DNA of 52,980 nt, from positions 1-52,980 of the forward strand of contig NZ_PEBU01000019.1 of NCBI RefSeq assembly GCF_002887595.1, in the 5' to 3' direction. The translations under genes and the position numbers were made by a program. A model generated the notes under the pieces. It was not told where the DNA came from, made no database searches, and saw only the letters and a program-made list of their open reading frames with translations. How positions within the stretch are numbered: position 1 is the stretch's first letter; each line of letters starts with the position of its first letter. Source of the stretch: Bowmanella denitrificans. GTDB taxonomy: Bacteria > Pseudomonadota > Gammaproteobacteria > Enterobacterales > Alteromonadaceae. Shown piece after piece: positions 26,224 through 33,757 of the stretch.

Positions 26224-27171
26224 ATGAACAAATTTTTATTTGCAGCAGGATTGTCATTACTCAGCCAACTTTGTCTGGCGGGTGAGAAAGTCGATTTAAG
26301 CTTGGATGCCAGGGCAGATGGTCGTATCAGCATTGAACACATTACCGGCAAAGCCGTGATCAAGGGCTGGGACAAGCATCAGGTTAAAGTGACCGGCGAA
26401 TTGGATGATCGCGCAGAGAAGCTGATTTTCGAACGGGACGGCAATGAAATCATCGTGAAAGTAAAGATGCCACGTAATAGCCGAAATGATTGGAGTAATG
26501 ACGACGGCGACGACTTACAGATATTTGTGCCGGTGGCCAGCCTGGTTAATTATGAAACCGTCAATGCCGACCTGAGTGCAGAGAATATTTTGGGTGGCAC
26601 GGAATTGTCGTCAGTCAATGGCAAAGTCAAGGTAAATGCACTGGCTGGGCGTATCCGCATTGAGACAGTAAATGGTGATATTCACAGCGCAGAGTTAACA
26701 GGCGACATTAAGCTCTCTACGGTGAATGGTCGTATTGTCGATAAGGACTCCAAAGGAGATGAAATACGCTATGAATCCGTTAACGGGGACATTGATGGCA
26801 GTACGTCTGCACCCAGAATAAAAGTTGAAAATGTAAACTCAGATGTGAAACTCAGTTTAGATAAGGTGGAGCGACTGGCGGTGCAAACTGTTAGCGGTGA
26901 TACCACCATCAAGCTGACCCTATTGGAGGGCGGTGAAGTGACAGGCAGCACGGTCAGTGGCGGTGTTGACCTGACATTTCAGGACAATGTCTCGGCCCGC
27001 TTTGACCTGGAAGGTCATGCCGGAGGGCACTTTGTTAATCGTCTTACCAGCGACAAGATGGACAAAGCTAAATATGGGCCAAGTCGTTGGCTGAAGTTTC
27101 GTACCGGCGATGGTTCGGCCAGGGTAAGGATTTCAACAGTGAGCGGACGCATCTCGCTGGATAGTCAATAA
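26224..27171 (+). CDS. Secreted DUF4097-type beta-helical protein
   Basis: The 315-residue protein has a signal peptide (MNKFLFAAGLSLLSQLCLAG) and then a repetitive beta-strand domain with the pattern VNG/VSG every 20 or so residues (LSSVNGKVKVN, ETVNGDIHSAEL, STVNGRIVDKD, ESVNGDIDGS, VENVNSDVKLS, QTVSGDTTIKL). This is the DUF4097 putative adhesin fold, a short right-handed beta-helix. It is the third gene of the ECF operon, 10 bases after the anti-sigma gene. Such genes often accompany ECF or PspC/LiaF-type stress systems. ATG 26224 has AGGA eight bases upstream; an ATG at 26215 is too close to it. Confidence 0.85.
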   Translation: MNKFLFAAGLSLLSQLCLAGEKVDLSLDARADGRISIEHITGKAVIKGWDKHQVKVTGELDDRAEKLIFERDGNEIIVKVKMPRNSRNDWSNDDGDDLQIFVPVASLVNYETVNADLSAENILGGTELSSVNGKVKVNALAGRIRIETVNGDIHSAELTGDIKLSTVNGRIVDKDSKGDEIRYESVNGDIDGSTSAPRIKVENVNSDVKLSLDKVERLAVQTVSGDTTIKLTLLEGGEVTGSTVSGGVDLTFQDNVSARFDLEGHAGGHFVNRLTSDKMDKAKYGPSRWLKFRTGDGSARVRISTVSGRISLDSQ

Positions 27172-27172
27172 C

Positions 27173-27197
27173 AAAAGGCCCTTAGGGGCTTTTTTTT
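27173..27197 (+). terminator. Terminator of the ECF-anti-sigma-DUF4097 operon
   Basis: The stem AAAGGCCC / GGGCTTTT (one G-T wobble) with a TTAG loop leads straight into a run of Ts. It lies immediately after the DUF4097 stop codon. Confidence 0.85.
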
Positions 27198-27324
27198 GCG
27201 AAATAAAACCCCGGCAGGTCAAGGCACTTCAATACAATAGCGGCGATTGGCTGTGCTTTGGCTTCATTCCATCTGACTCTTCGCGCATAATAGCGTTTAT
27301 GGTAGTTAACCCGGTCGGTGATAA

Positions 27325-28716
27325 GTGAAAGTTGTATCTCACAAAGAGCGCGACAGCAAAGTCGAAAAACTGAAAATCCCGCCTCATTCCATTGAGGCTG
27401 AACAGTCTGTTATCGGCAGCATGCTTATTGCACCGGATTGCTGGGACAAAGTAGCCGAAATTCTGATTGAGCAGGATTTTTATAATCGTGCCCATCAAAC
27501 CATATATAAAACCATTCTTAAACTCTTAGGTGACAGTCAGCCGGTGGATTTGATCACCGTATCCGATGTACTGGAGCAGCAGGATGAGCTGGAGGGCGTG
27601 GGCGGTTTTGCATACCTGGGTGAATTGGCAAAAAACACTCCCAGTGCAGCAAACGTGGTGGCCTATGCACAAATTATCAAGGAAAGGGCAGTCCTGCGCG
27701 AGCTTATCGGAGTCGCGCATGAAATTGCCGACACGGGGTACAACCCGGAAGGTCGCAGCAGTGGCGATGTGCTGGACCTGGCGGAAAGCAAGGTGTTTGA
27801 GATTGCCGAAAAGCGTTCCGGCAATAATGAAGGCCCGCAAAACGTAGAGACTATCTTAAGTCATACCATTGACCGGCTTGAAGCGCTGATTAAGAACAAC
27901 AAGGAAGTTACCGGGGTATCGACGGGCTATAAGGATTTGGATAAAAAAACCAGTGGCTTGCAACCATCCGACCTGATAATCGTAGCGGCGCGTCCCTCAA
28001 TGGGAAAAACCACCTTCGCCATGAACCTGTGCGAAAATGCCATGCTGCTGGAAGAAAAACCTGTACTGGTATTCAGCCTGGAAATGCCGGCCGAACAAAT
28101 TATGATGAGGATGCTGGCCTCGCTGAGCCGGGTTGACCAGACCCGTATCCGGACTGCACAACTGGATGACGAAGATTGGGCCAGAATCTCAAATACCATG
28201 GCCATGCTTAAGGATAAAGATAATCTGTTTGTGGATGACTCATCCGGTCTGACGCCAATGGAAGTGCGCACACGGGCGCGCAAACTGGCGCGTGAGCGCG
28301 GTGGTCTGGCCTTGATTATGGTGGATTATTTGCAATTAATGCAGGTGCCTTCTTTAAGTGATAACCGGACCCTGGAGATTGCCGAGATCTCCCGGTCGTT
28401 AAAAGCCCTGGCCAAAGAACTGCAGGTGCCGGTGGTGGCGCTCTCTCAGTTAAACCGAAGTCTGGAACAGCGGGCTGACAAACGCCCGGTTAACTCTGAC
28501 TTACGGGAATCCGGCTCTATTGAGCAGGACGCCGACTTGATTATGTTTATCTATCGTGACGAGGTCTATCACGAGAACAGCGAGTACAAAGGTATTGCTG
28601 AGATCATTATAGGTAAGCAGCGGAATGGTCCGATTGGAACCTGCCGTTTGACCTTTCAGGGGCAGTTTTCCCGCTTCGACAATTACGCCGGCCCGGAAAT
28701 CGCCGACGAGTATTGA
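27325..28716 (+). CDS. dnaB: Replicative DNA helicase DnaB
   Basis: The hexameric 5'-3' helicase of the replication fork. The 463-residue protein has the N-terminal primase-interacting domain (PPHSIEAEQSVIGSMLIAPD, AYLGELAKNTPSAANVVAYA) and the RecA-like motor: Walker A VAARPSMGKTTFAMNLCENA, LVFSLEMPAEQIMMRMLASL, Walker B LIMVDYLQLM, VVALSQLNRSLEQRADKRP and the arginine-finger region DLRESGSIEQDADLIMFIYR. The start is GTG at 27325, matching the family N-terminus, with a weak ribosome-binding site. No intein is present. It is monocistronic here; alr does not follow. Confidence 0.97.
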   Translation: MKVVSHKERDSKVEKLKIPPHSIEAEQSVIGSMLIAPDCWDKVAEILIEQDFYNRAHQTIYKTILKLLGDSQPVDLITVSDVLEQQDELEGVGGFAYLGELAKNTPSAANVVAYAQIIKERAVLRELIGVAHEIADTGYNPEGRSSGDVLDLAESKVFEIAEKRSGNNEGPQNVETILSHTIDRLEALIKNNKEVTGVSTGYKDLDKKTSGLQPSDLIIVAARPSMGKTTFAMNLCENAMLLEEKPVLVFSLEMPAEQIMMRMLASLSRVDQTRIRTAQLDDEDWARISNTMAMLKDKDNLFVDDSSGLTPMEVRTRARKLARERGGLALIMVDYLQLMQVPSLSDNRTLEIAEISRSLKALAKELQVPVVALSQLNRSLEQRADKRPVNSDLRESGSIEQDADLIMFIYRDEVYHENSEYKGIAEIIIGKQRNGPIGTCRLTFQGQFSRFDNYAGPEIADEY

Positions 28717-28733
28717 TTGGTCGCGATATCATT

Positions 28734-28756
28734 AAAAAGGGCGCCATAGGCGCCCT
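28734..28756 (-). terminator. Bidirectional terminator between dnaB and the OmpA-family gene
   Basis: A perfect stem AGGGCGCC / GGCGCCCT with an ATA loop. On the minus strand it is followed by TTTTTAAT, serving the OmpA-family gene; on the plus strand by GACTATTTT, serving dnaB. Confidence 0.87.
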
Positions 28757-28768
28757 GACTATTTTGAA

Positions 28769-29815
28769 TTACTTGGTCACTTTAACCTTTTCCATGGCAC
28801 TGACAGTGGCATGGATGCGGCGGTTACGCTTATGCGCTTCTGCTGTATTAGCCGAATCCAGCGGGCGGCTCTCTCCATAACCTACAGCCTGTAAACGGCC
28901 TGCGTCTATACCGTAGCGGTCAATCAACAAGCGGCGCACAGCCTTGGCCCGATTTTCAGACAAGGTCTGGTTGTAGTCATCTTTGCCTGGTGTGGAAGTA
29001 TGACCTTCAATAACGGCCTGAGTGTTGGGGAAGCGGCGCATAAACTCAGCAAATTCAACTATTTGGGCAGCATCTGGATTGCCTACTTCATAACTGTTGT
29101 TGGCAAACAGGATATCCAGTTTGGTTTCCACTTTTTCTTCCATAAAAATACTGCAACCGTTGCTATCCACTTTGTCCATTCTTGGCGTATTGGGGCACCG
29201 GTCTTTATCGTCGTATACGCCGTCCATATCTGAATCTTTGGGTGCTTGAGTGACCGGCGCCAAAGGTTGTGGTTCAGGTTCAGACACTGGCATCGGTTTG
29301 GATTTATGCCCAAAAGTATAAGCCAGGCCCAATTTAAGGCCATAGTCAGTAAAATCCTGACCAAAGTCATAATAGGCGGCAGCTTCAGTAACCAACTTCC
29401 ACTTTTCAGTCAGATCCCAGTGACGACCCACACCTAAGTTCATCATCCGGTAGTTGTCTTCCAGGTTCTGATGCTTAAAACCACCAAACAGGTAGGTTTG
29501 CTTTTGGTCTAAGAAGTACAACCCATCGATACCCACTCTGTCGCCTGATTCGTCCGCCAATCCAGACTTCGAATCCAGATTCAGATGGGACCATTCGATT
29601 CTGGCTCCCCACTTGGGCGTGAATCTAAAGCCAAGTTCGGCACCAAAGCCAGTGCCATCATCAAGTCCTCCCATTGGTAGAGGCTTGTCACTGTCGGCGT
29701 TGTAATATTCACCAAAGCCGGCAACCCAGCCTTCATATTCGGATGGCGTATCAGCCAAAGCCAGGGCAGGAATCAAGCTAAGAACAAGTGCAGAAGCTAA
29801 GGTTTTGTTTTTCAT
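28769..29815 (-). CDS. OmpA-family outer-membrane protein
   Basis: The 348-residue protein has a signal peptide (MKNKTLASALVLSLIPALALA), an eight-strand barrel domain (GWVAGFGEYYNADSDKPLP to about residue 170), a Pro-rich linker (PMPVSEPEPQPLAPVTQAP), one thrombospondin type-3 repeat (DSDMDGVYDDKDRCPNTP) and a C-terminal peptidoglycan-binding OmpA domain (AVIEGHTSTPGKDDYNQTLS, ENRAKAVRRLL, VGYGESRPLDSANTAEAHKR, NRRIHATV). It links the outer membrane to the cell wall in the manner of OprF. The 200 bases upstream of it hold only short hairpins and no gene I can support. Confidence 0.92.
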   Translation of the reverse strand: MKNKTLASALVLSLIPALALADTPSEYEGWVAGFGEYYNADSDKPLPMGGLDDGTGFGAELGFRFTPKWGARIEWSHLNLDSKSGLADESGDRVGIDGLYFLDQKQTYLFGGFKHQNLEDNYRMMNLGVGRHWDLTEKWKLVTEAAAYYDFGQDFTDYGLKLGLAYTFGHKSKPMPVSEPEPQPLAPVTQAPKDSDMDGVYDDKDRCPNTPRMDKVDSNGCSIFMEEKVETKLDILFANNSYEVGNPDAAQIVEFAEFMRRFPNTQAVIEGHTSTPGKDDYNQTLSENRAKAVRRLLIDRYGIDAGRLQAVGYGESRPLDSANTAEAHKRNRRIHATVSAMEKVKVTK

Positions 29816-30014
29816 AAAGGTCCCTTAATGATAAGTACGCTGTAACAAGCGTAATCAATAATTCAGCAGTTACTAATTATTCCTGAAGGTAAATTGCCAT
29901 GCTGCTTTGGCAACTTGCCCCACGATACTGCTGGGGGCGGGATTTTTTGATGGGCGAGCTCTAACGGCTGCTGCGTATATTGTATCAAGGGAGCGGGGCT
30001 TGGGAAATGGCTTT

Positions 30015-30449
30015 CTATGCCTGGAACTGGCCCTGTATGGTGGCCAGTAACCTTCTGCTGCCACCCTGATTACGATGTTCACACAAATAAATACCCTGCC
30101 AGGTACCTAATGCCAGCCTGCCATTGCTAATAGGTAAACTCAACGAGGTTCCCAATATACTGGCTTTAAGATGGGCAGGCATATCGTCTGCACCTTCGTA
30201 TGTGTGCTCATAGTAAGGGGCATTCTCTGGCACCATCTGATTGAAGTGGCGTTCGAAGTCATCTCTGACAGTAGGGTCGGCATTTTCATTAACAGTCAGC
30301 GATGCACTGGTGTGCTGAATAAACAGATGCAGCAACCCAATCTGGCAATGCCGCACAATGGTTAGTTGTTCCAATACTTCAGATGTCACAAGGTGAAAGC
30401 CACGAGGTTTGGGCCGCAACTTAATGTTTTGTTGATGCCATTGGCTCAT
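30015..30449 (-). CDS. yjbQ: YjbQ-family protein (UPF0047)
   Basis: The 144-residue protein matches Yjb[74 protein letters not shown] and [14 protein letters not shown]. The conserved His, Glu and Asp residues form a probable metal site. Members are annotated as having secondary thiamine-phosphate synthase activity; the true role is unclear. Its ATG overlaps the cheX stop by four bases (ATGA type), so the pair is translationally coupled. Confidence 0.92.
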   Translation of the reverse strand: MSQWHQQNIKLRPKPRGFHLVTSEVLEQLTIVRHCQIGLLHLFIQHTSASLTVNENADPTVRDDFERHFNQMVPENAPYYEHTYEGADDMPAHLKASILGTSLSLPISNGRLALGTWQGIYLCEHRNQGGSRRLLATIQGQFQA

Positions 30450-30913
30450 AGCTTGTCGAAGCAGATCTCCAGATGAGCGTTTCCGGCATCGCTGGTAAAA
30501 GGCAAAATAATTTTAGGGCCATCAACCTTGTGGGTAATGGTGTGCTGTTTACCTGATACTACAATTGGCGTGGCCATATCAAAGTCAAAGCCTTTGCTGG
30601 ATAGCTCGAGCTTGGCACCACCTGTGACCATATTGGTTATTTCACCTACCATGTCGGTGACTTCAGGATTTATTTTGGGCGGCTTTTCGCCCAACATGCG
30701 CTGCATAATTTCCAACGCCAATGATTCATCGAAGGAAATAGAAAAAGACCCTTTGACTTGTGGGCCGACCATTCCAATCAGGCCTGATACATCGCCGATA
30801 GCCAATTCATCGCCTTTTTTCTTTGGCTTACCTGGCTGCAGTTTTGTTTGCGCCATGGTGTCCAGCACATTAACTAAAGAAGAGATAAATGGATTTATAA
30901 ATTCAACATTCAT
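30446..30913 (-). CDS. cheX: CheX-family CheY-phosphate phosphatase
   Basis: The 155-residue protein has the CheX/CheC phosphatase signature ExxN as EITN at residues 91-94, inside [18 protein letters not shown]. Around it are [34 protein letters not shown] and a C-terminal strand pair ([19 protein letters not shown]). CheX dimers remove phosphate from response regulators such as CheY. No other chemotaxis gene lies nearby; the orphan HBM sensor is 28 kb away. It is the first gene of a two-gene unit with yjbQ. Confidence 0.85.
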   Translation of the reverse strand: MNVEFINPFISSLVNVLDTMAQTKLQPGKPKKKGDELAIGDVSGLIGMVGPQVKGSFSISFDESLALEIMQRMLGEKPPKINPEVTDMVGEITNMVTGGAKLELSSKGFDFDMATPIVVSGKQHTITHKVDGPKIILPFTSDAGNAHLEICFDKL

Positions 30914-31080
30914 GGTTGATATCTAACCTTGTCTATAGACCCTGCCTGGGCCAGGCATTTCTTACTTTCACTGCGCCAACGGCCTGTTCGTCGACGTCTG
31001 GTTATTTAACTATGGCTAAGGGGCCAGCCTAAGTCTAGTTAAACCTTAACTTAACAGTTTGTTATTTCTGTCTATTTCTA

Positions 31081-31515
31081 TCAATTTTGGCAACTGGCAC
31101 AAGTGCCGTGTGCTTCAATGGTCTGAGATTCCACTTTAAAGCCATAGGCCTTAGCCTGATTATCCAGAGTTTCTTTCAGACCTTCAGACTGAATTTCCTG
31201 AACTTCGCCACAAGTGTCGCAGATCAGAAACTGTACCGGATGGTTGCAACCAAAATGATGGCAGGCAACAAAAGCGTTGTTGGACTCCAGTCTGTGTACC
31301 AAACCAAACTCAAGCAAGAAATCCAGGGTACGATATACCGTAGCTGGCTTCGCTGAGCTTTCTGTTTCCTTCAGCTCGTCAAGCAGCTCATAAGCACCTG
31401 TTGCGCCTTGCTTTTGCAGCAACAGGCCGTAAACCTTCTCCCTTAACAAGGTAAAACGGGCACCCTTACCTTCACAATATCGTCTGGCTTTTTCAACTAG
31501 TTTCTGGTGATTCAT
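31081..31515 (-). CDS. zur: Zinc uptake regulator Zur (Fur family)
   Basis: The 144-residue protein is a Fur-family repressor of the Zur type. It has a winged helix (LREKVYGLLLQKQGATGAYE, AKPATVYRTLDFLLEFGLVH), the metal-binding His-rich strand (FVACHHFGCNHPVQFLICDT), and two CxxC pairs, CDTC and CASC, that hold structural zinc. Position also supports Zur, since it is next to and divergent from dusA, a pairing also seen near zur in E. coli. It represses zinc uptake genes when zinc is sufficient. Confidence 0.9.
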   Translation of the reverse strand: MNHQKLVEKARRYCEGKGARFTLLREKVYGLLLQKQGATGAYELLDELKETESSAKPATVYRTLDFLLEFGLVHRLESNNAFVACHHFGCNHPVQFLICDTCGEVQEIQSEGLKETLDNQAKAYGFKVESQTIEAHGTCASCQN

Positions 31516-31680
31516 ATGTTCACATCAGGTAAGCACACTGGCGCTAGTGTAGCACAGTAAACTTGGGTTAAAAGGCTATAACATAAGGGATATTCCACAT
31601 GTCGTGTCTGCCTGCCCGGCAACGCAAAAACTGATACAATATTCGTTCTGCTTTGTGGTGAAGATGGTTAGCCGACGTAA

Positions 31681-32718
31681 ATGATACAAAATTCAGTTCC
31701 TTGCCAAGTCAGTAAAGACGCTATCAGGTTTAATCGCGCCTTGTCCATCGCGCCCATGCTCGACTGGACAGACCGGCACTACCGCTACTTTATGCGCAAG
31801 ATCACCCGTCATACTTTGTTGTATACCGAGATGGTGACAACCGGTGCCATTTTGTTCGGTAAAGGTGACTACCTTGGGTTTAATCAAGAAGAACACCCCG
31901 TAGCTTTACAATTGGGAGGGTCTGACCCTGCTGATATGGCGGAATGTGCCCGACGTGCTGAACAACGTGGCTACGATGAAGTAAACATCAATGTTGGTTG
32001 CCCGTCTGATCGTGTGCAAAATGGTCGCTTTGGCGCTTGTCTGATGGCCGAACCTGACACCGTTGCTGCCTGTGTTACTGCCATGCAAAAGGCCATTGAT
32101 ATCCCTGTCACAGTAAAATGTCGCATCGGCATTGACGATATGGACGAGTATACCCACCTGGATGATTTTATCAGGCGGGTGGCGGATGCAGGCTGTGATA
32201 CCTTTATTATTCATGCCAGAAAGGCCTGGTTGCAGGGGCTGAGTCCCAAAGAAAACCGTGAGATTCCACCGTTGATGTATGACAGGGTACATCTGCTTAA
32301 ACAACATTTTCCGCATCTGCATCTGAGTATTAACGGTGGAATCAAAACCCTGCTTGATGCTCAGTTACATCTGCAGTATCTGGATGGTGTGATGATTGGT
32401 CGCGAGGCCTATGCTAACCCCTATATGTTTGCTGAATCAGATCGTCTACTTTTTGCCGACCAGCATGACATTCTCAGTCGTGAAGATATCGTCCGGGCCA
32501 TGGTTCCCTATGTCAATGAACAGGTAAGCAAAGGAGCTAGAGTCTGGCATATTGCCAGACATATGCTGGGTTTATTTCAAGGACAACCAGGTGGACGTAT
32601 TTGGCGGCGTTTTCTGAGTGAAAATGGTAGCCAGGCTGTTGATGGGCAGTTGTTACTGCAAGCACTGGCTTGTCGGCAAGAGAGTCTCGAAAAGTCGAGA
32701 CATACTGAGGTTGGCTAA
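31681..32718 (+). CDS. dusA: tRNA-dihydrouridine(20/20a) synthase DusA
   Basis: This FMN enzyme reduces U20 and U20a of tRNA. The 345-residue protein shows [48 protein letters not shown], the catalytic-cysteine motif [50 protein letters not shown] and [15 protein letters not shown], all typical of DusA. The first 16 residues are not conserved, so an internal start is possible, but there is no better ribosome-binding site. The 5' ends of dusA genes are known integration sites; no integrase or att duplication is seen here. Confidence 0.94.
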   Translation: MIQNSVPCQVSKDAIRFNRALSIAPMLDWTDRHYRYFMRKITRHTLLYTEMVTTGAILFGKGDYLGFNQEEHPVALQLGGSDPADMAECARRAEQRGYDEVNINVGCPSDRVQNGRFGACLMAEPDTVAACVTAMQKAIDIPVTVKCRIGIDDMDEYTHLDDFIRRVADAGCDTFIIHARKAWLQGLSPKENREIPPLMYDRVHLLKQHFPHLHLSINGGIKTLLDAQLHLQYLDGVMIGREAYANPYMFAESDRLLFADQHDILSREDIVRAMVPYVNEQVSKGARVWHIARHMLGLFQGQPGGRIWRRFLSENGSQAVDGQLLLQALACRQESLEKSRHTEVG

Positions 32719-32738
32719 TTTGACGATACTTTTGCGTC

Positions 32739-32748
32739 TTTGACCAAA
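32739..32748 (+). promoter_or_regulatory. Candidate activator site upstream of the small-protein operon
   Basis: TTTGACCAAA (a TTTG-AC-CAAA inverted repeat) begins exactly 102 bases before the TTGGCAC of the sigma-54 promoter at 32841. The same decamer is found at the same 102-base distance from the pspA promoter (33573 to 33675). This is the expected place for the upstream activating site of a sigma-54 enhancer-binding protein such as PspF. Confidence 0.65.
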
Positions 32749-32840
32749 CAATGTGCTAGTCGTTCTTCTTGCTACTGATGTTCGAACCGTGTTTTTCTTT
32801 TAATTCATTATTTTTCAATGTGTTAAGTGTTTTTTCCGAG

Positions 32841-32858
32841 TTGGCACAAGTCTCGCTA
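32841..32858 (+). promoter_or_regulatory. Sigma-54 promoter of the small-protein operon
   Basis: TTGGCAC-AAGTC-TCGCTA has the -24 GG and -12 GC dinucleotides with the exact spacing required by sigma-54 (TGGCAC N5 TTGCA). The predicted start of transcription is near 32867, about 45 bases before the first start codon. The -24 half and the next three bases are identical to the pspA promoter downstream. Confidence 0.85.
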
Positions 32859-32912
32859 CAACTATTCTGTCAGTTAATGCGACTTAGTACTTGAACCAAC
32901 CCGGAGAATATT

Positions 32913-33188
32913 ATGTTTAACAAAGTAAAATTGACCGCCGCTGCTCTGCTTATGACTGCCTCTATGGGAGCCAGTGCACAAACCACAGATGTGTCGTTTC
33001 AGGAGTTTGTCTCTCATATGCTGAGCACGGCCATGAGCACAGCCAGCCAGGAAATGCATAGCAACCTTAATGAAGCCGTGAGCCACGCGTTAAATAACCT
33101 GATTCAGGAAAACGATGTTGCTGAGTCAGTACAATTGGTTGAACGCAGCCAGAAAGTGGAGCAGGACAAAAACAAGCAGGCCGAATAA
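32913..33188 (+). CDS. Small predicted periplasmic helical protein, sigma-54 controlled
   Basis: The 91-residue protein has a signal peptide (MFNKVKLTAAALLMTASMGA, cleavage after SAQ or just before it) and a mature part of about 68 residues that is helical and charged: VSFQEFVSHMLSTAMSTASQ, EMHSNLNEAVSHALNNLIQE, ENDVAESVQLVERSQKVEQD. It has no cysteines. GGAG eight bases before the ATG is a good ribosome-binding site. Its stop codon overlaps the ATG of the next small gene (TAATG). Position (after dusA) and sigma-54 control match E. coli pspG, but the sequence is not PspG. I do not recognise the family; a role in envelope stress is inferred. Confidence 0.8.
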   Translation: MFNKVKLTAAALLMTASMGASAQTTDVSFQEFVSHMLSTAMSTASQEMHSNLNEAVSHALNNLIQENDVAESVQLVERSQKVEQDKNKQAE

Positions 33189-33325
33189 TGATGTTGGATC
33201 AGACTCATTTACTCAGCTTATTACTGCTACCACTCATCACATTCTTGGTCGGGGCGCTGGTTTTTAATGCTGTTGAACGCAAGTTAATTAAAGCCCCGAG
33301 CTTTTCCCCCCAAGACGGTCGCTAA
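33188..33325 (+). CDS. 45-residue single-helix membrane protein coupled to the preceding gene
   Basis: The small gene reads MMLDQTHLLSLLLLPLITFL then VGALVFNAVERKLIKAPSFS and PQDGR. It has one membrane helix (about residues 8-27) followed by a basic, cytoplasm-facing tail. It starts within the stop of the periplasmic protein gene (one-base overlap), which implies coupled translation and a joint function. Its last codons form the left arm of the terminator stem, so the gene is closely fitted to the transcript end. Not recognised as PspG, PspB or any other family. It is the second gene of the sigma-54 unit. Confidence 0.75.
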   Translation: MMLDQTHLLSLLLLPLITFLVGALVFNAVERKLIKAPSFSPQDGR

Positions 33326-33347
33326 AGTAGTACGACCGTCTTTTTTA
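33312..33347 (+). terminator. Terminator overlapping the end of the 45-residue gene
   Basis: A perfect 10-bp stem AAGACGGTCG / CGACCGTCTT encloses an 11-base loop containing the stop codon and is followed by TTTTATTT. It ends the small-protein operon. Confidence 0.92.
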
Positions 33348-33377
33348 TTTGCACCCACGTCAACTCAATCTAGCCTG

Positions 33378-33458
33378 CTTTTCAGTCTTTTCAGTCTTTT
33401 CAGTCTTTTCAGTCTTTTCAGTCTTTTCAGTCTTTTCAGTCTTTTCAGTCTTTTCAGT
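33378..33458. repeat. Nine perfect tandem copies of a 9-base unit
   Basis: The unit CTTTTCAGT is repeated nine times without a mismatch over 81 bases, after which the pattern decays (CCTTTTAGGG). It lies in the 432-base gap between the small-protein operon and pspA. That gap also holds the terminator at 33312, the activator-like palindrome at 33566 and the pspA promoter at 33675; I find no further gene in it. A perfect short-unit array is expected to vary in copy number by slippage. Confidence 0.97.
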
Positions 33459-33565
33459 CCTTTTAGGGGTCTGTCATCAGCCCTCCGTTTTGAGGATTCT
33501 GGTGCTTTAACGTTGAACGTGAATGTCTATCCCTATCTCCGCGTTGGTTAGTTATGCCATATCGG

Positions 33566-33585
33566 TGGTCAATTTGACCAAATTG
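33566..33585. promoter_or_regulatory. Overlapping palindromes, candidate activator site for pspA
   Basis: Two perfect inverted repeats overlap here: TGGTCAA-T-TTGACCA (33566-33580) and CAATTTG-AC-CAAATTG (33570-33585). The second contains the decamer TTTGACCAAA shared with the small-protein operon, again 102 bases before the -24 element. The likely binder is PspF or another enhancer-binding protein; no such gene is in the window. Confidence 0.65.
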
Positions 33586-33674
33586 TGTAATTGCGAGATT
33601 TCGAAAACCTAACACGACGCTATTCATGAGAGAAATAATTCATTTAAAACAGTCTGTTAGGCGTTTTCTTGAAG

Positions 33675-33691
33675 TTGGCACAAGCCTTGTA
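33675..33691 (+). promoter_or_regulatory. Sigma-54 promoter of the psp operon
   Basis: TTGGCAC-AAGCC-TTGTA has a perfect -24 element with correct spacing to a -12 element in which the usual GC is GT. pspA in E. coli is transcribed by sigma-54 with PspF, so the assignment fits. Blocks just upstream (TAATTCATT, and TGTTAGGCGTTTT versus TGTTAAGTGTTTT) are also shared with the promoter at 32841. Confidence 0.8.
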
Positions 33692-33757
33692 ATAGCTATT
33701 TTGAACAATTCGATAATCCCCCATTGATTATGGGCAACAAGCGTGGAGGAACCTGAA

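Noticed and set aside
29900-29960. GC-rich hairpin with a following T run between the OmpA-family gene and yjbQ
   Set aside because: It would terminate plus-strand transcription, but no plus-strand gene lies upstream; the stem is short and imperfect, so I could not support a small RNA.
31560-31600. TATAACATAA stretch between zur and dusA as a possible Zur box
   Set aside because: Only one half resembles the TGTTATA/TATAACA palindrome; no second arm at the proper spacing.
31681-31760. dusA 5' end as an integration (att) site for a mobile element
   Set aside because: No integrase, no repeated dusA fragment and no foreign gene set downstream; the neighbourhood is syntenic.
33378-33458. Tandem repeat taken as a CRISPR array
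   Set aside because: The unit is 9 bases with no spacers, and no cas genes are present.
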